Shown: one piece after another, positions 25,611 to 39,435 of the stretch
Layout: every line of letters begins with the position of its first letter
How positions within the stretch are numbered: position 1 is the stretch's first letter
NCBI RefSeq assembly: GCF_933775445.1
Contig: NC_065876.1
Span: 18,910,001 to 18,974,000, forward strand
Direction: 5' to 3'
Length of the DNA: 64,000 bases
Origin: Argentina anserina
Lineage: Eukaryota; Streptophyta; Magnoliopsida; Rosales; Rosaceae
The notes under the pieces: generated by a model
What the model was told of the DNA's origin: nothing
The model's input: the letters and a program-made list of their open reading frames with translations, nothing else
Database searches by the model: none
Position numbers and translations under genes: made by a program

Positions 25611-28600
25611 ATACTCAGTTTGAAAGAAACACACGCCCACTCTGGAAACACTCTCAAATTCAATAGAAACTCGCATCAGAAAGACTTACAGAAAGATACT
25701 CAAACGAGAATTGAAAAGATACTCAAATTGCAATAGTAAACATACTCAAACGATAGAAAGATACTCAGTTTGAAAGAAACACAGGCCCACACTGGAAACA
25801 CTCTCAACTTCAAGAAAAACTCGCATCGACAGCCGTTCAGAAAGATTCTCAAACGAGAATTGAAAAGATACTCAAATTGCAATAGTAAACATACTCAAAC
25901 GATAGAAAGATACTCAGTTTGAAAGAAACACACGCCCACACTGGAAACACTCTCAAATTCAAGAAAAACTCGCATCGAAAGCCGTTCAGAAAGATTCTCA
26001 AACGAGAATTGAAAAGATACTCAAATTGCAATAGTAAACATACTCAAACGATAGAAAGATACTCAGTTTGAAAGAAACACAGGCCCACACTGGAAACACT
26101 CTCAAATTCAAGAGAAACTCGAATCAGAAAGCCTTACAGAAAGATACTCAAACGAGAATTGAAAAGATACTCAAAGTGCAATAGTAAACATACTCAAACG
26201 ATAGAAAGATACTCAGTTTGAAAGAAACACAGGCCCACACTGGAAACACTCTCAAATTCAATAGAAACTCGCATCGGAAAGCCTTACAGAAAGATACTCA
26301 AACGAGAATTGAAAAGATACTCAAATTGCAATAGTAAACATACTCAAACGATAGAAAGATACTCAGTTTGAAAGAAACACACACCCACACTGGAAACACT
26401 CTCAAATTCAATAGAAACTCGAATCAGAAAGACTTACAGAAAGATATTCAAATGAGAATTGAAAAGATACTCAAAGTGCAATAGTAAACATACTCAAACG
26501 ATAGAAAGATTCTCAGTTTGAAAGAAACACACGCCCACACTGGAAACACTCTCAAATTCAATAGAAACTCGCATCAGAAAGGCTTACAGAAAGATACTCA
26601 AACGAGAATTGAAAAGATACTCAAAGTGCAATAGTAAACATACTCAAACGATAGAAAGATTCTCAGTTTGAAAGAAACACAGGCCCACACTGGAAACACT
26701 CTAAAATTCAATAGAAACTCGCATCAGAAAGCCTTACAGAAAGATACTCAAACGAGAATTGAAAAGATACTCAAAGTGCAATAGTAAACATACTCAAACG
26801 ATAGAAAGATACTCAGTTTGAAAGAAACACACGCCCACACTGGAAACACTCTCAAATTCAATAGAAACTCGCATCAGAAAGACTTACAGAAAGATACTCA
26901 AACGAGAATTGAAAAGATACTCAAAGTGCAATAGTAAACATACTCAAACGATAGAAAGATACTCAGTTTGAAAGAAACACACGCCCACACTGGAAACACT
27001 CTCAAATTCAAGAAAAACTCGCATCGAAAGCCGTTCAGAAAGATTCTCAAACGAGAATTGAAAAGATACTCAAATTGCAATAGTAAACATACTCAAACGA
27101 TAGAAAGATACTCAGTTTGAAAGAAACACAGGCCCACACTGGAAACACTCTCAACTTCAATAGAAACTCGCATCAGAAAGCCTTACAGAAAGATACTCAA
27201 ACGAGAATTGAAAAGATACTCAAATTGCAATAGTAAACATACTCAAACGATAGAAAGATACTCAGTTTGAAAGAAACACACACCCACACTGGAAACACTC
27301 TCAAATTCAATAGAAACTCGAATCAGAAAGACTTACAGAAAGATATTCAAATGAGAATTGAAAAGATACTCAAAGTGCAATAGTAAACATACTCAAACGA
27401 TAGAAAGATTCTCAGTTTGAAAGAAACACACGCCCACACTGGAAACACTCTCAAATTCAATAGAAACTCGCATCAGAAAGGCTTACAGAAAGATACTCAA
27501 ACGAGAATTGAAAAGATACTCAAAGTGCAATAGTAAACATACTCAAACGATAGAAAGATTCTCAGTTTGAAAGAAACACAGGCCCACACTGGAAACACTC
27601 TCAAATTCAATAGAAACTCGAATCAGAAAGACTTACAGAAAGATATTCAAATGAGAATTGAAAAGATACTCAAAGTGCAATAGTAAACATACTCAAACGA
27701 TAGAAAGATTCTCAGTTTGAAAGAAACACACGCCCACACTGGAAACACTCTCAAATTCAATAGAAACTCGCATCAGAAAGGCTTACAGAAAGATACTCAA
27801 ACGAGAATTGAAAAGATACTCAAAGTGCAATAGTAAACATACTCAAACGATAGAAAGATTCTCAGTTTGAAAGAAACACAGGCCCACACTGGAAACACTC
27901 TAAAATTCAATAGAAACTCGCATCAGAAAGCCTTACAGAAAGATACTCAAACGAGAATTGAAAAGATACTCAAATTGCAATAGTAAACATACTCAAACGA
28001 TAGAAAGATACTCAGTTTGAAAGAAACACACGCCCACACTGGAAACACTCTCAAATTCAATAGAAACTCGCATCAGAAAGGCTTACAGAAAGATACTCAA
28101 ACGAGAATTGAAAAGATACTCAAAGTGCAATAGTAAACATACTCAAACGATAGAAAGATACTCAGTTTGAAAGAAACACACGCCCACACTGGAAACACTC
28201 TCAAATTCAAGAAAAACTCGCATCGAAAGCCGTTCAGAAAGATTCTCAAACGAGAATTGAAAAGATACTCAAATTGCAATAGTAAACATACTCAAACGAT
28301 AGAAAGATACTCAGTTTGAAAGAAACACAGGCCCACACTGGAAACACTCTCAAATTCAATAGAAACTCGCATCAGAAAGCCTTACAGAAAGATACTCAAA
28401 CGAGAATTGAAAAGATACTCAAATTGCAATAGTAAACATACTCAAACGATAGAAAGATACTCAGTTTGAAAGAAACACACACCCACACTGGAAACACTCT
28501 CAAATTCAATAGAAACTCGAATCAGAAAGACTTACAGAAAGATATTCAAATGAGAATTGAAAAGATACTCAAAGTGCAATAGTAAACATACTCAAACGAT

Positions 28601-31600
28601 AGAAAGATTCTCAGTTTGAAAGAAACACACGCCCACACTGGAAACACTCTCAAATTCAATAGAAACTCGCATCAGAAAGGCTTACAGAAAGATACTCAAA
28701 CGAGAATTGAAAAGATACTCAAAGTGCAATAGTAAACATACTCAAACGATAGAAAGATTCTCAGTTTGAAAGAAACACAGGCCCACACTGGAAACACTCT
28801 AAAATTCAATAGAAACTCGCATCAGAAAGCCTTACAGAAAGATACTCAAACGAGAATTGAAAAGATACTCAAATTGCAATAGTAAACATACTCAAACGAT
28901 AGAAAGATACTCAGTTTGAAAGAAACACACGCCCACACTGGAAACACTCTCAAATTCAATAGAAACTCGCATCAGAAAGACTTACAGAAAGATACTCAAA
29001 CGAGAATTGAAAAGATACTCAAAGTGCAATAGTAAACATACTCAAACGATAGAAAGATACTCAGTTTGAAAGAAACACAGGCCCACACTGGAAACACTCT
29101 CAACTTCAAGAAAAACTCGCATCGACAGCCGTTCAGAAAGATTCTCAAACGAGAATTGAAAAGATACTCAAATTGCAATAGTAAACATACTCAAACGATA
29201 GAAAGATACTCAGTTTGAAAGAAACACACGCCCACTCTGGAAACACTCTCAAATTCAATAGAAACTCGCATCAGAAAGACTTACAGAAAGATACTCAAAC
29301 GAGAATTGAAAAGATACTCAAATTGCAATAGTAAACATACTCAAACGATAGAAAGATACTCAGTTTGAAAGAAACACACGCCCACACTGGAAACACTCTC
29401 AACTTCAAGAAAAACTCGCATCGACAGCCGTTCAGAAAGATTCTCAAACGAGAATTGAAAAGATACTCAAATTGCAATAGTAAACATACTCAAACGATAG
29501 AAAGATACTCAGTTTGAAAGAAACACACGCCCACACTGGAAACACTCTCAAATTCAAGAAAAACTCGCATCGAAAGCCGTTCAGAAAGATTCTCAAACGA
29601 GAATTGAAAAGATACTCAAATTGCAATAGTAAACATACTCAAACGATAGAAAGATACTCAGTTTGAAAGAAACACAGGCCCACACTGGAAACACTCTCAA
29701 ATTCAAGAGAAACTCGAATCAGAAAGACTTACAGAAAGATACTCAAACGAGAATTGAAAAGATACTCAAAGTGCAATAGTAAACATACTCAAACGATAGA
29801 AAGATACTCAGTTTGAAAGAAACACAGGCCCACACTGGAAACACTCTCAAATTCAATAGAAACTCGCATCAGAAAGCCTTACAGAAAGATACTCAAACGA
29901 GAATTGAAAAGATACTCAAAGTGCAATAGTAAACATACTCAAACGATAGAAAGATACTCAGTTTGAAAGAAACACACACCCACACTGGAAACACTCTCAA
30001 ATTCAATAGAAACTCGAATCAGAAAGACTTACAGAAAGATATTCAAATGAGAATTGAAAAGATACTCAAAGTGCAATAGTAAACATACTCAAACGATAGA
30101 AAGATTCTCAGTTTGAAAGAAACACACGCCCACACTGGAAACACTCTCAAATTCAAGAAAAACTCGCATCAGAAAGCCGTTCAGAAAGATACTCAAACGA
30201 GGATTGAAAAGTTACTCAAATTGCAATAGTAAACATACTCAAACGATAGAAAGATACTCAGTTTGAAAGAAACACACGCCCACACGGGAAACACTCTCAA
30301 ATTCAAGAGAAACTCGCATCAGAAAGCCGTTCAGAAAGATACTTAAACGAGGATTGAAAAGTTACTCAAATTGCAATAGTAAACATACTCAAACGATAGA
30401 AAGATACTCAGTTTGAAAGAAACACAGGCCCACACTGGAAACACTCTCAAATTTAATAGAAACTCGCATCAGTAAGCCTTACAGAAAGATACTCAAACGA
30501 GAATTGAAAAGATACTCAAATTGCAATAGTAAACATACTCAAACGATAGAAAGATACTCAGTTTGAAAGAAACACAGGCCCACACTGGAAACACTCTCAA
30601 ATTCAAGAGAAACTCGCATCAGAAAGCCTTACAGAAAGATACTCAAACCAGAATTGAAAAGATACTCAAATTGCAATAGTAAACATACTCAAACGATAGA
30701 AAGATACTCAGTTTGAAAGAAACACACGCCCACACTGGAAACACTCTCAAATTCAATAGAAACTCGCATCAGAAAGACTTACAGAAAGATACTCAAACGA
30801 GAATTGAAAAGATACTCAAAGTGCAATAGTAAACATACTCAAACGATAGAAAGATACTCAGTTTGAAAGAAACACAGGCCCACACTGGAAACACTCTCAA
30901 CTTCAAGAAAAACTCGCATCGACAGCCGTTCAGAAAGATTCTCAAACGAGAATTGAAAAGATACTCAAATTGCAATAGTAAACATACTCAAACGATAGAA
31001 AGATACTCAGTTTGAAAGAAACACACGCCCACACTGGAAACACTCTCAAATTCAAGAAAAACTCGCATCGAAAGCCGTTCAGAAAGATTCTCAAACGAGA
31101 ATTGAAAAGATACTCAAATTGCAATAGTAAACATACTCAAACGATAGAAAGATACTCAGTTTGAAAGAAACACAGGCCCACACTGGAAACACTCTCAAAT
31201 TCAATAGAAACTCGCATCAGAAAGGCTTACAGAAAGATACTCAAACGAGAATTGAAAAGATACTCAAAGTGCAATAGTAAACATACTCAAACGATAGAAA
31301 GATTCTCATTTTGAAAGAAACACAGGCCCACACTGGAAACACTCTAAAATTCAATAGAAACTCGCATCAGAAAGCCTTACAGAAAGATACTCAAACGAGA
31401 ATTGAAAAGATACTCAAATTGTAATAGTAAACATACTCAAACGATAGAAAGATACTCAGTTTGAAAGAAACACACGCCCACACTGGAAACACTCTCAAAT
31501 TCAATAGAAACTCGCATCAGAAAGACTTACAGAAAGATACTCAAACGAGAATTGAAAAGATACTCAAAGTGCAATAGTAAACATACTCAAACGATAGAAA

Positions 31601-31947
31601 GATACTCAGTTTGAAAGAAACACAGGCCCACACTGGAAACACTCTCAACTTCAAGAAAAACTCGCATCGACAGCCGTTCAGAAAGATTCTCAAACGAGAA
31701 TTGAAAAGATACTCAAATTGCAATAGTAAACATACTCAAACGATAGAAAGATACTCAGTTTGAAAGAAACACACGCCCACACTGGAAACACTCTCAAATT
31801 CAAGAAAAACTCGCATCGAAAGCCGTTCAGAAAGATTCTCAAACGAGAATTGAAAAGATACTCAAATTGCAATAGTAAACATACTCAAACGATAGAAAGA
31901 TACTCAGTTTGAAAGAAACACAGGCCCACACTGGAAACACTCTCAAA
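25395..31947. repeat. Large duplicated segment, about 6.55 kb, copy 2 (offset 9287 bp)
   Basis: This is the downstream copy of 16.1-22.7 kb, with the same order of short and full monomers. Private differences include CATCGGAAAGCC near 26274, GATTCTCATTTTG near 31304 and TTGTAATAG near 31419. The right end is where this copy continues with AAATTCAAGAG while the other continues with AAATTTAATAG. Confidence 0.88.
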
Positions 31948-33139
31948 TTCAAGAGAAACTCGAATCAGAAAGCCTTACAGAAAGATACTCAAACGAGAAT
32001 TGAAAAGATACTCAAAGTGCAATAGTAAACATACTCAAACGATAGAAAGATACTCAGTTTGAAAGAAACACAGGCCCACACTGGAAACACTCTCAAATTC
32101 AATAGAAACTCGCATCAGAAAGCCTTACAGAAAGATACTCAAACGAGAATTGAAAAGATACTCAAATTGCAATAGTAAACATACTCAAACGATAGAAAGA
32201 TACTCAGTTTGAAAGAAACACACACCCACACTGGAAACACTCTCAAATTCAATAGAAACTCGAATCAGAAAGACTTACAGAAAGATATTCAAATGAGAAT
32301 TGAAAAGATACTCAAAGTGCAATAGTAAACATACTCAAACGATAGAAAGATTCTCAGTTTGAAAGAAACACACGCCCACACTGGAAACACTCTCAAATTC
32401 AATAGAAACTCGCATCAGAAAGGCTTACAGAAAGATACTCAAACGAGAATTGAAAAGATACTCAAAGTGCAATAGTAAACATACTCAAACGATAGAAAGA
32501 TTCTCAGTTTGAAAGAAACACAGGCCCACACTGGAAACACTCTAAAATTCAATAGAAACTCGCATCAGAAAGCCTTACAGAAAGATACTCAAACGAGAAT
32601 TGAAAAGATACTCAAATTGCAATAGTAAACATACTCAAACGATAGAAAGATACTCAGTTTGAAAGAAACACACGCCCACACTGGAAACACTCTCAAATTC
32701 AATAGAAACTCGCATCAGAAAGACTTACAGAAAGATACTCAAACGAGAATTGAAAAGATACTCAAAGTGCAATAGTAAACATACTCAAACGATAGAAAGA
32801 TACTCAGTTTGAAAGAAACACAGGCCCACACTGGAAACACTCTCAACTTCAAGAAAAACTCGCATCGACAGCCGTTCAGAAAGATTCTCAAACGAGAATT
32901 GAAAAGATACTCAAATTGCAATAGTAAACATACTCAAACGATAGAAAGATACTCAGTTTGAAAGAAACACACGCCCACACTGGAAACACTCTCAAATTCA
33001 AGAAAAACTCGCATCGAAAGCCGTTCAGAAAGATTCTCAAACGAGAATTGAAAAGATACTCAAATTGCAATAGTAAACATACTCAAACGATAGAAAGATA
33101 CTCAGTTTGAAAGAAACACAGGCCCACACTGGAAACACT
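31948..33139. repeat. Satellite block linking the 9287 bp copy to the 3148 bp repeats
   Basis: About eight monomers include the a-b dimer at 32803. The haplotype order (AAGAG/CGAATC, AATAG/GCC, CACACCCAC, ATTCAAATGAG, AAGGC, CTCTAAAATTC) is the one also seen near 7.2-8.1 kb and 9.5-10.3 kb. No other sequence is present. Confidence 0.78.
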
Positions 33140-36100
33140 CTCAAATTCAAGAGAAACTCGAATCAGAAAGCCTTACAGAAAGATACTCAAACGAGAATTG
33201 AAAAGATACTCAAAGTGCAATAGTAAACATACTCAAACGATAGAAAGATACTCAGTTTGAAAGAAACACAGGCCCACACTGGAAACACTCTCAAATTCAA
33301 TAGAAACTCGCATCAGAAAGCCTTACAGAAAGATACTCAAACGAGAATTGAAAAGATACTCAAATTGCAATAGTAAACATACTCAAACGATAGAAAGATA
33401 CTCAGTTTGAAAGAAACACACACCCACACTGGAAACACTCTCAAATTCAATAGAAACTCGAATCAGAAAGACTTACAGAAAGATATTCAAATGAGAATTG
33501 AAAAGATACTCAAAGTGCAATAGTAAACATACTCAAACGATAGAAAGATTCTCAGTTTGAAAGAAACACACGCCCACACTGGAAACACTCTCAAATTCAA
33601 TAGAAACTCGCATCAGAAAGGCTTACAGAAAGATACTCAAACGAGAATTGAAAAGATACTCAAAGTGCAATAGTAAACATACTCAAACGATAGAAAGATT
33701 CTCAGTTTGAAAGAAACACAGGCCCACACTGGAAACACTCTAAAATTCAATAGAAACTCGCATCAGAAAGCCTTACAGAAAGATACTCAAACGAGAATTG
33801 AAAAGATACTCAAATTGCAATAGTAAACATACTCAAACGATAGAAAGATACTCAGTTTGAAAGAAACACACGCCCACACTGGAAACACTCTCAAATTCAA
33901 TAGAAACTCGCATCAGAAAGACTTACAGAAAGATACTCAAACGAGAATTGAAAAGATACTCAAAGTGCAATAGTAAACATACTCAAACGATAGAAAGATA
34001 CTCAGTTTGAAAGAAACACAGGCCCACACTGGAAACACTCTCAACTTCAAGAAAAACTCGAATCAGAAAGACTTACAGAAAGATACTCAAACGAGAATTG
34101 AAAAGATACTCAAAGTGCAATAGTAAACATACTCAAACGATAGAAAAATACTCAGTTTGAAAGAAACACACGCCCACACTGGAAACACTCTCAAATTCAA
34201 TAGAAACTCGCATCAGAAAGACTTACAGAAAGATACTCAAACGAGAATTGAAAAGATACTCAAAGTGCAATAGTAAACATACTCAAACGATAGAAAGATA
34301 CTGAGTTTGAAAGAAACACACGCCCACACTGGAAACACTCTCAACTTCAAGAAAAACTCGAATCAGAAAGACTTACAGAAAGATACTCAAACGAGAATTG
34401 AAAAGATACTCAAAGTGCAATAGTAAACATACTCAAACGATAGAAAGATTCTCAGTTTGAAAGAAACACACGCCCACACTGGAAACACTCTCAAATTCAA
34501 TAGAAACTCGCATCAGAAAGGCTTACAGAAAGATACTCAAACGAGAATTGAAATGATACTCAAAGTGCAATAGTAAACATACTCAAACGATAGAAAGATT
34601 CTCAGTTTGAAAGAAACACAGGCCCACACTGGAAACACTCTCAAATTCAATAGAAACTCGCATCAGAAAGCCTTACAGAAAGATACTCAAACGAGAATTG
34701 AAAAGATACTCAAATTGCAATAGTAAACATACTCAAACGATAGAAAGATACTCAGTTTGAAAGAAACACACGCCCACACTGGAAACACTCTCAAATTCAA
34801 TAGAAACTCGCATCAGAAAGACTTACAGAAATATACTCAAACGAGAATTGAAAAGATACTCAAAGTGCAATAGTAAACATACTCAAACGATAGAAAGATA
34901 CTCAGTTTGAAAGAAACACAGGCCCACACTGGAAACACTCTCAACTTCAAGAAAAACTCGCATCGACAGCCGTTCAGAAAGATTCTCAAACGAGAATTGA
35001 AAAGATACTCAAATTGCAATAGTAAACATACTCAAACGATAGAAAGATACTCAGTTTGAAAGAAACACACGCCCACTCTGGAAACACTCTCAAATTCAAT
35101 AGAAACTCGCATCAGAAAGACTTACAGAAAGATACTCAAACGAGAATTGAAAAGATACTCAAAGTGCAATAGTAAACATACTCAAACGATAGAAAGATAC
35201 TCAGTTTGAAAGAAACACACGCCCACACTGGAAACACTCTCAAATTCAAGAAAAACTCGCATCAGAAAGCCGTTCAGAAAGATACTCAAACGAGGATTGA
35301 AAAGTTACTCAAATTGCAATAGTAAACATACTCAAACGATAGAAAGATACTCAGTTTGAAAGAAACACACGCCCACACTGGAAACACTCTCAAATTCAAG
35401 AGAAACTCGCATCAGAAAGCCGTTCAGAAAGATACTTAAACGAGGATTGAAAAGTTACTCAAATTGCAATAGTAAACATACTCAAACGATAGAAAGATAC
35501 TCAGTTTGAAAGAAACACAGGCCCACACTGGAAACACTCTCAAATTTAATAGAAACTCGCATCAGAAAGCCTTACAGAAAGATACTCAAACGAGAATTGA
35601 AAAGATACTCAAATTGCAATAGTAAACATACTCAAACGATAGAAAGATACTCAGTTTGAAAGAAACACAGGCCCACACTGGAAACACTCTCAAATTCAAG
35701 AGAAACTCGCATCAGAAAGCCTTACAGAAAGATACTCAAACCAGAATTGAAAAGATACTCAAATTGCAATAGTAAACATACTCAAACGATAGAAAGATAC
35801 TCAGTTTGAAAGAAACACACGCCCACACTGGAAACACTCTCAAATTCAAGAGAAACTCGCATCAGAAAGCCATTCAGAAAGATACTCAAACGAGGATTGA
35901 AAAGTTACTCAAATTGCAATAGTAAACATACTCAAACGATAGAAAGATACTCAGTTTGAAAGAAACACACGCCCACACTGGAAACACTCTCAAATTCAAT
36001 CGAAACTCGCATCAGAAAGCCTTACAGAAAGATTCTCAAACGAGAATTGAAAAGATACTCAAATTGCAATAGTAAACATACTCAAACGATAGAAAGATAC

Positions 36101-36287
36101 TCAGTTTGAAAGAAACACACGCCCACACTGGAAACACTCTCAAATTCAAGAAAAACTCGCATCGAAAGCCGTTCAGAAAGATTCTCAAACGAGAATTGAA
36201 AAGATACTCAAATTGCAATAGTAAACATACTCAAACGATAGAAAGATACTCAGTTTGAAAGAAACACAGGCCCACACTGGAAACACT
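33140..36287. repeat. 21-monomer higher-order repeat, 3148 bp, copy 1
   Basis: The unit combines the 13-monomer interval with the 8-monomer interval that contains the GAGGATTGAAAAGTTACTC monomers. Markers CTGAG at 34301 and AAATATACTC near 34828 recur 3148 bp downstream. AAAAATACTC near 34145 is present here but absent in the second copy. Confidence 0.84.
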
Positions 36288-39200
36288 CTCAACTTCAATA
36301 GAAACTCGCATCAGAAAGCCTTACAGAAAGATACTCAAACGAGAATTGAAAAGATACTCAAATTGCAATAGTAAACATACTCAAACGATAGAAAGATACT
36401 CAGTTTGAAAGAAACACAGGCCCACACTGGAAACACTCTCAAATTCAATAGAAACTCGCATCAGAAAGCCTTACAGAAAGATACTCAAACGAGAATTGAA
36501 AAGATACTCAAATTGCAATAGTAAACATACTCAAACGATAGAAAGATACTCAGTTTGAAAGAAACACACACCCACACTGGAAACACTCTCAAATTCAATA
36601 GAAACTCGAATCAGAAAGACTTACAGAAAGATATTCAAATGAGAATTGAAAAGATACTCAAAGTGCAATAGTAAACATACTCAAACGATAGAAAGATTCT
36701 CAGTTTGAAAGAAACACACGCCCACACTGGAAACACTCTCAAATTCAATAGAAACTCGCATCAGAAAGGCTTACAGAAAGATACTCAAACGAGAATTGAA
36801 AAGATACTCAAAGTGCAATAGTAAACATACTCAAACGATAGAAAGATTCTCAGTTTGAAAGAAACACAGGCCCACACTGGAAACACTCTAAAATTCAATA
36901 GAAACTCGCATCAGAAAGCCTTACAGAAAGATACTCAAACGAGAATTGAAAAGATACTCAAATTGCAATAGTAAACATACTCAAACGATAGAAAGATACT
37001 CAGTCTGAAAGAAACACACGCCCACACTGGAAACACTCTCAAATTCAATAGAAACTCGCATCAGAAAGACTTACAGAAAGATACTCAAACGAGAATTGAA
37101 AAGATACTCAAAGTGCAATAGTAAACATACTCAAACGATAGAAAGATACTCAGTTTGAAAGAAACACAGGCCCACACTGGAAACACTCTCAACTTCAAGA
37201 AAAACTCGAATCAGAAAGACTTACAGAAAGATACTCAAACGAGAATTGAAAAGATACTCAAAGTGCAATAGTAAACATACTCAAACGATAGAAAGATACT
37301 CAGTTTGAAAGAAACACACGCCCACACTGGAAACACTCTCAAATTCAATAGAAACTCGCATCAGAAAGACTTACAGAAAGATACTCAAACGAGAATTGAA
37401 AAGATACTCAAAGTGCAATAGTAAACATACTCAAACGATAGAAAGATACTGAGTTTGAAAGAAACACACGCCCACACTGGAAACACTCTCAACTTCAAGA
37501 AAAACTCGAATCAGAAAGACTTACAGAAAGATACTCAAACGAGAATTGAAAAGATACTCAAAGTGCAATAGTAAACATACTCAAACGATAGAAAGATTCT
37601 CAGTTTGAAAGAAACACACGCCCACACTGGAAACACTCTCAAATTCAATAGAAACTCGCATCAGAAAGGCTTACAGAAAGATACTCAAACGAGAATTGAA
37701 ATGATACTCAAAGTGCAATAGTAAACATACTCAAACGATAGAAAGATTCTCAGTTTGAAAGAAACACAGGCCCACACTGGAAACACTCTCAAATTCAATA
37801 GAAACTCGCATCAGAAAGCCTTACAGAAAGATACTCAAACGAGAATTGAAAAGATACTCAAATTGCAATAGTAAACATACTCAAACGATAGAAAGATACT
37901 CAGTTTGAAAGAAACACACGCCCACACTGGAAACACTCTCAAATTCAATAGAAACTCGCATCAGAAAGACTTACAGAAATATACTCAAACGAGAATTGAA
38001 AAGATACTCAAAGTGCAATAGTAAACATACTCAAACGATAGAAAGATACTCAGTTTGAAAGAAACACAGGCCCACACTGGAAACACTCTCAACTTCAAGA
38101 AAAACTCGCATCGACAGCCGTTCAGAAAGATTCTCAAACGAGAATTGAAAAGATACTCAAATTGCAATAGTAAACATACTCAAACGATAGAAAGATACTC
38201 AGTTTGAAAGAAACACACGCCCACTCTGGAAACACTCTCAAATTCAATAGAAACTCGCATCAGAAAGACTTACAGAAAGATACTCAAACGAGAATTGAAA
38301 AGATACTCAAAGTGCAATAGTAAACATACTCAAACGATAGAAAGATACTCAGTTTGAAAGAAACACACGCCCACACTGGAAACACTCTCAAATTCAAGAA
38401 AAACTCGCATCAGAAAGCCGTTCAGAAAGATACTCAAACGAGGATTGAAAAGTTACTCAAATTGCAATAGTAAACATACTCAAACGATAGAAAGATACTC
38501 AGTTTGAAAGAAACACACGCCCACACGGGAAACACTCTCAAATTCAAGAGAAACTCGCATCAGAAAGCCGTTCAGAAAGATACTTAAACGAGGATTGAAA
38601 AGTTACTCAAATTGCAATAGTAAACATACTCAAACGATAGAAAGATACTCAGTTTGAAAGAAACACAGGCCCACACTGGAAACACTCTCAAATTTAATAG
38701 AAACTCGCATCAGAAAGCCTTACAGAAAGATACTCAAACGAGAATTGAAAAGATACTCAAATTGCAATAGTAAACATACTCAAACGATAGAAAGATACTC
38801 AGTTTGAAAGAAACACAGGCCCACACTGGAAACACTCTCAAATTCAAGAGAAACTCGCATCAGAAAGCCTTACAGAAAGATACTCAAACCAGAATTGAAA
38901 AGATACTCAAATTGCAATAGTAAACATACTCAAACGATAGAAAGATACTCAGTTTGAAAGAAACACACGCCCACACTGGAAACACTCTCAAATTCAAGAG
39001 AAACTCGCATCAGAAAGCCATTCAGAAAGATACTCAAACGAGGATTGAAAAGTTACTCAAATTGCAATAGTAAACATACTCAAACGATAGAAAGATACTC
39101 AGTTTGAAAGAAACACAGGCCCACACTGGAAACACTCTCAAATTCAATCGAAACTCGCATCAGAAAGCCTTACAGAAAGATTCTCAAACGAGAATTGAAA

Positions 39201-39435
39201 AGATACTCAAATTGCAATAGTAAACATACTCAAACGATAGAAAGATACTCAGTTTGAAAGAAACACACGCCCACACTGGAAACACTCTCAAATTCAAGAA
39301 AAACTCGCATCGAAAGCCGTTCAGAAAGATTCTCAAACGAGAATTGAAAAGATACTCAAATTGCAATAGTAAACATACTCAAACGATAGAAAGATACTCA
39401 GTTTGAAAGAAACACAGGCCCACACTGGAAACACT
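36288..39435. repeat. 21-monomer higher-order repeat, 3148 bp, copy 2
   Basis: This is the tandem copy, with CTGAG at 37449 and AAATATACTC near 37976. Private variants are CAGTCTGAAAG near 37001 and CACACGGGAAAC near 38521, where copy 1 has CACACTGGAAAC. It ends where AACTTCAAGAGAAACTCGAATC replaces AACTTCAATAG. Confidence 0.84.
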
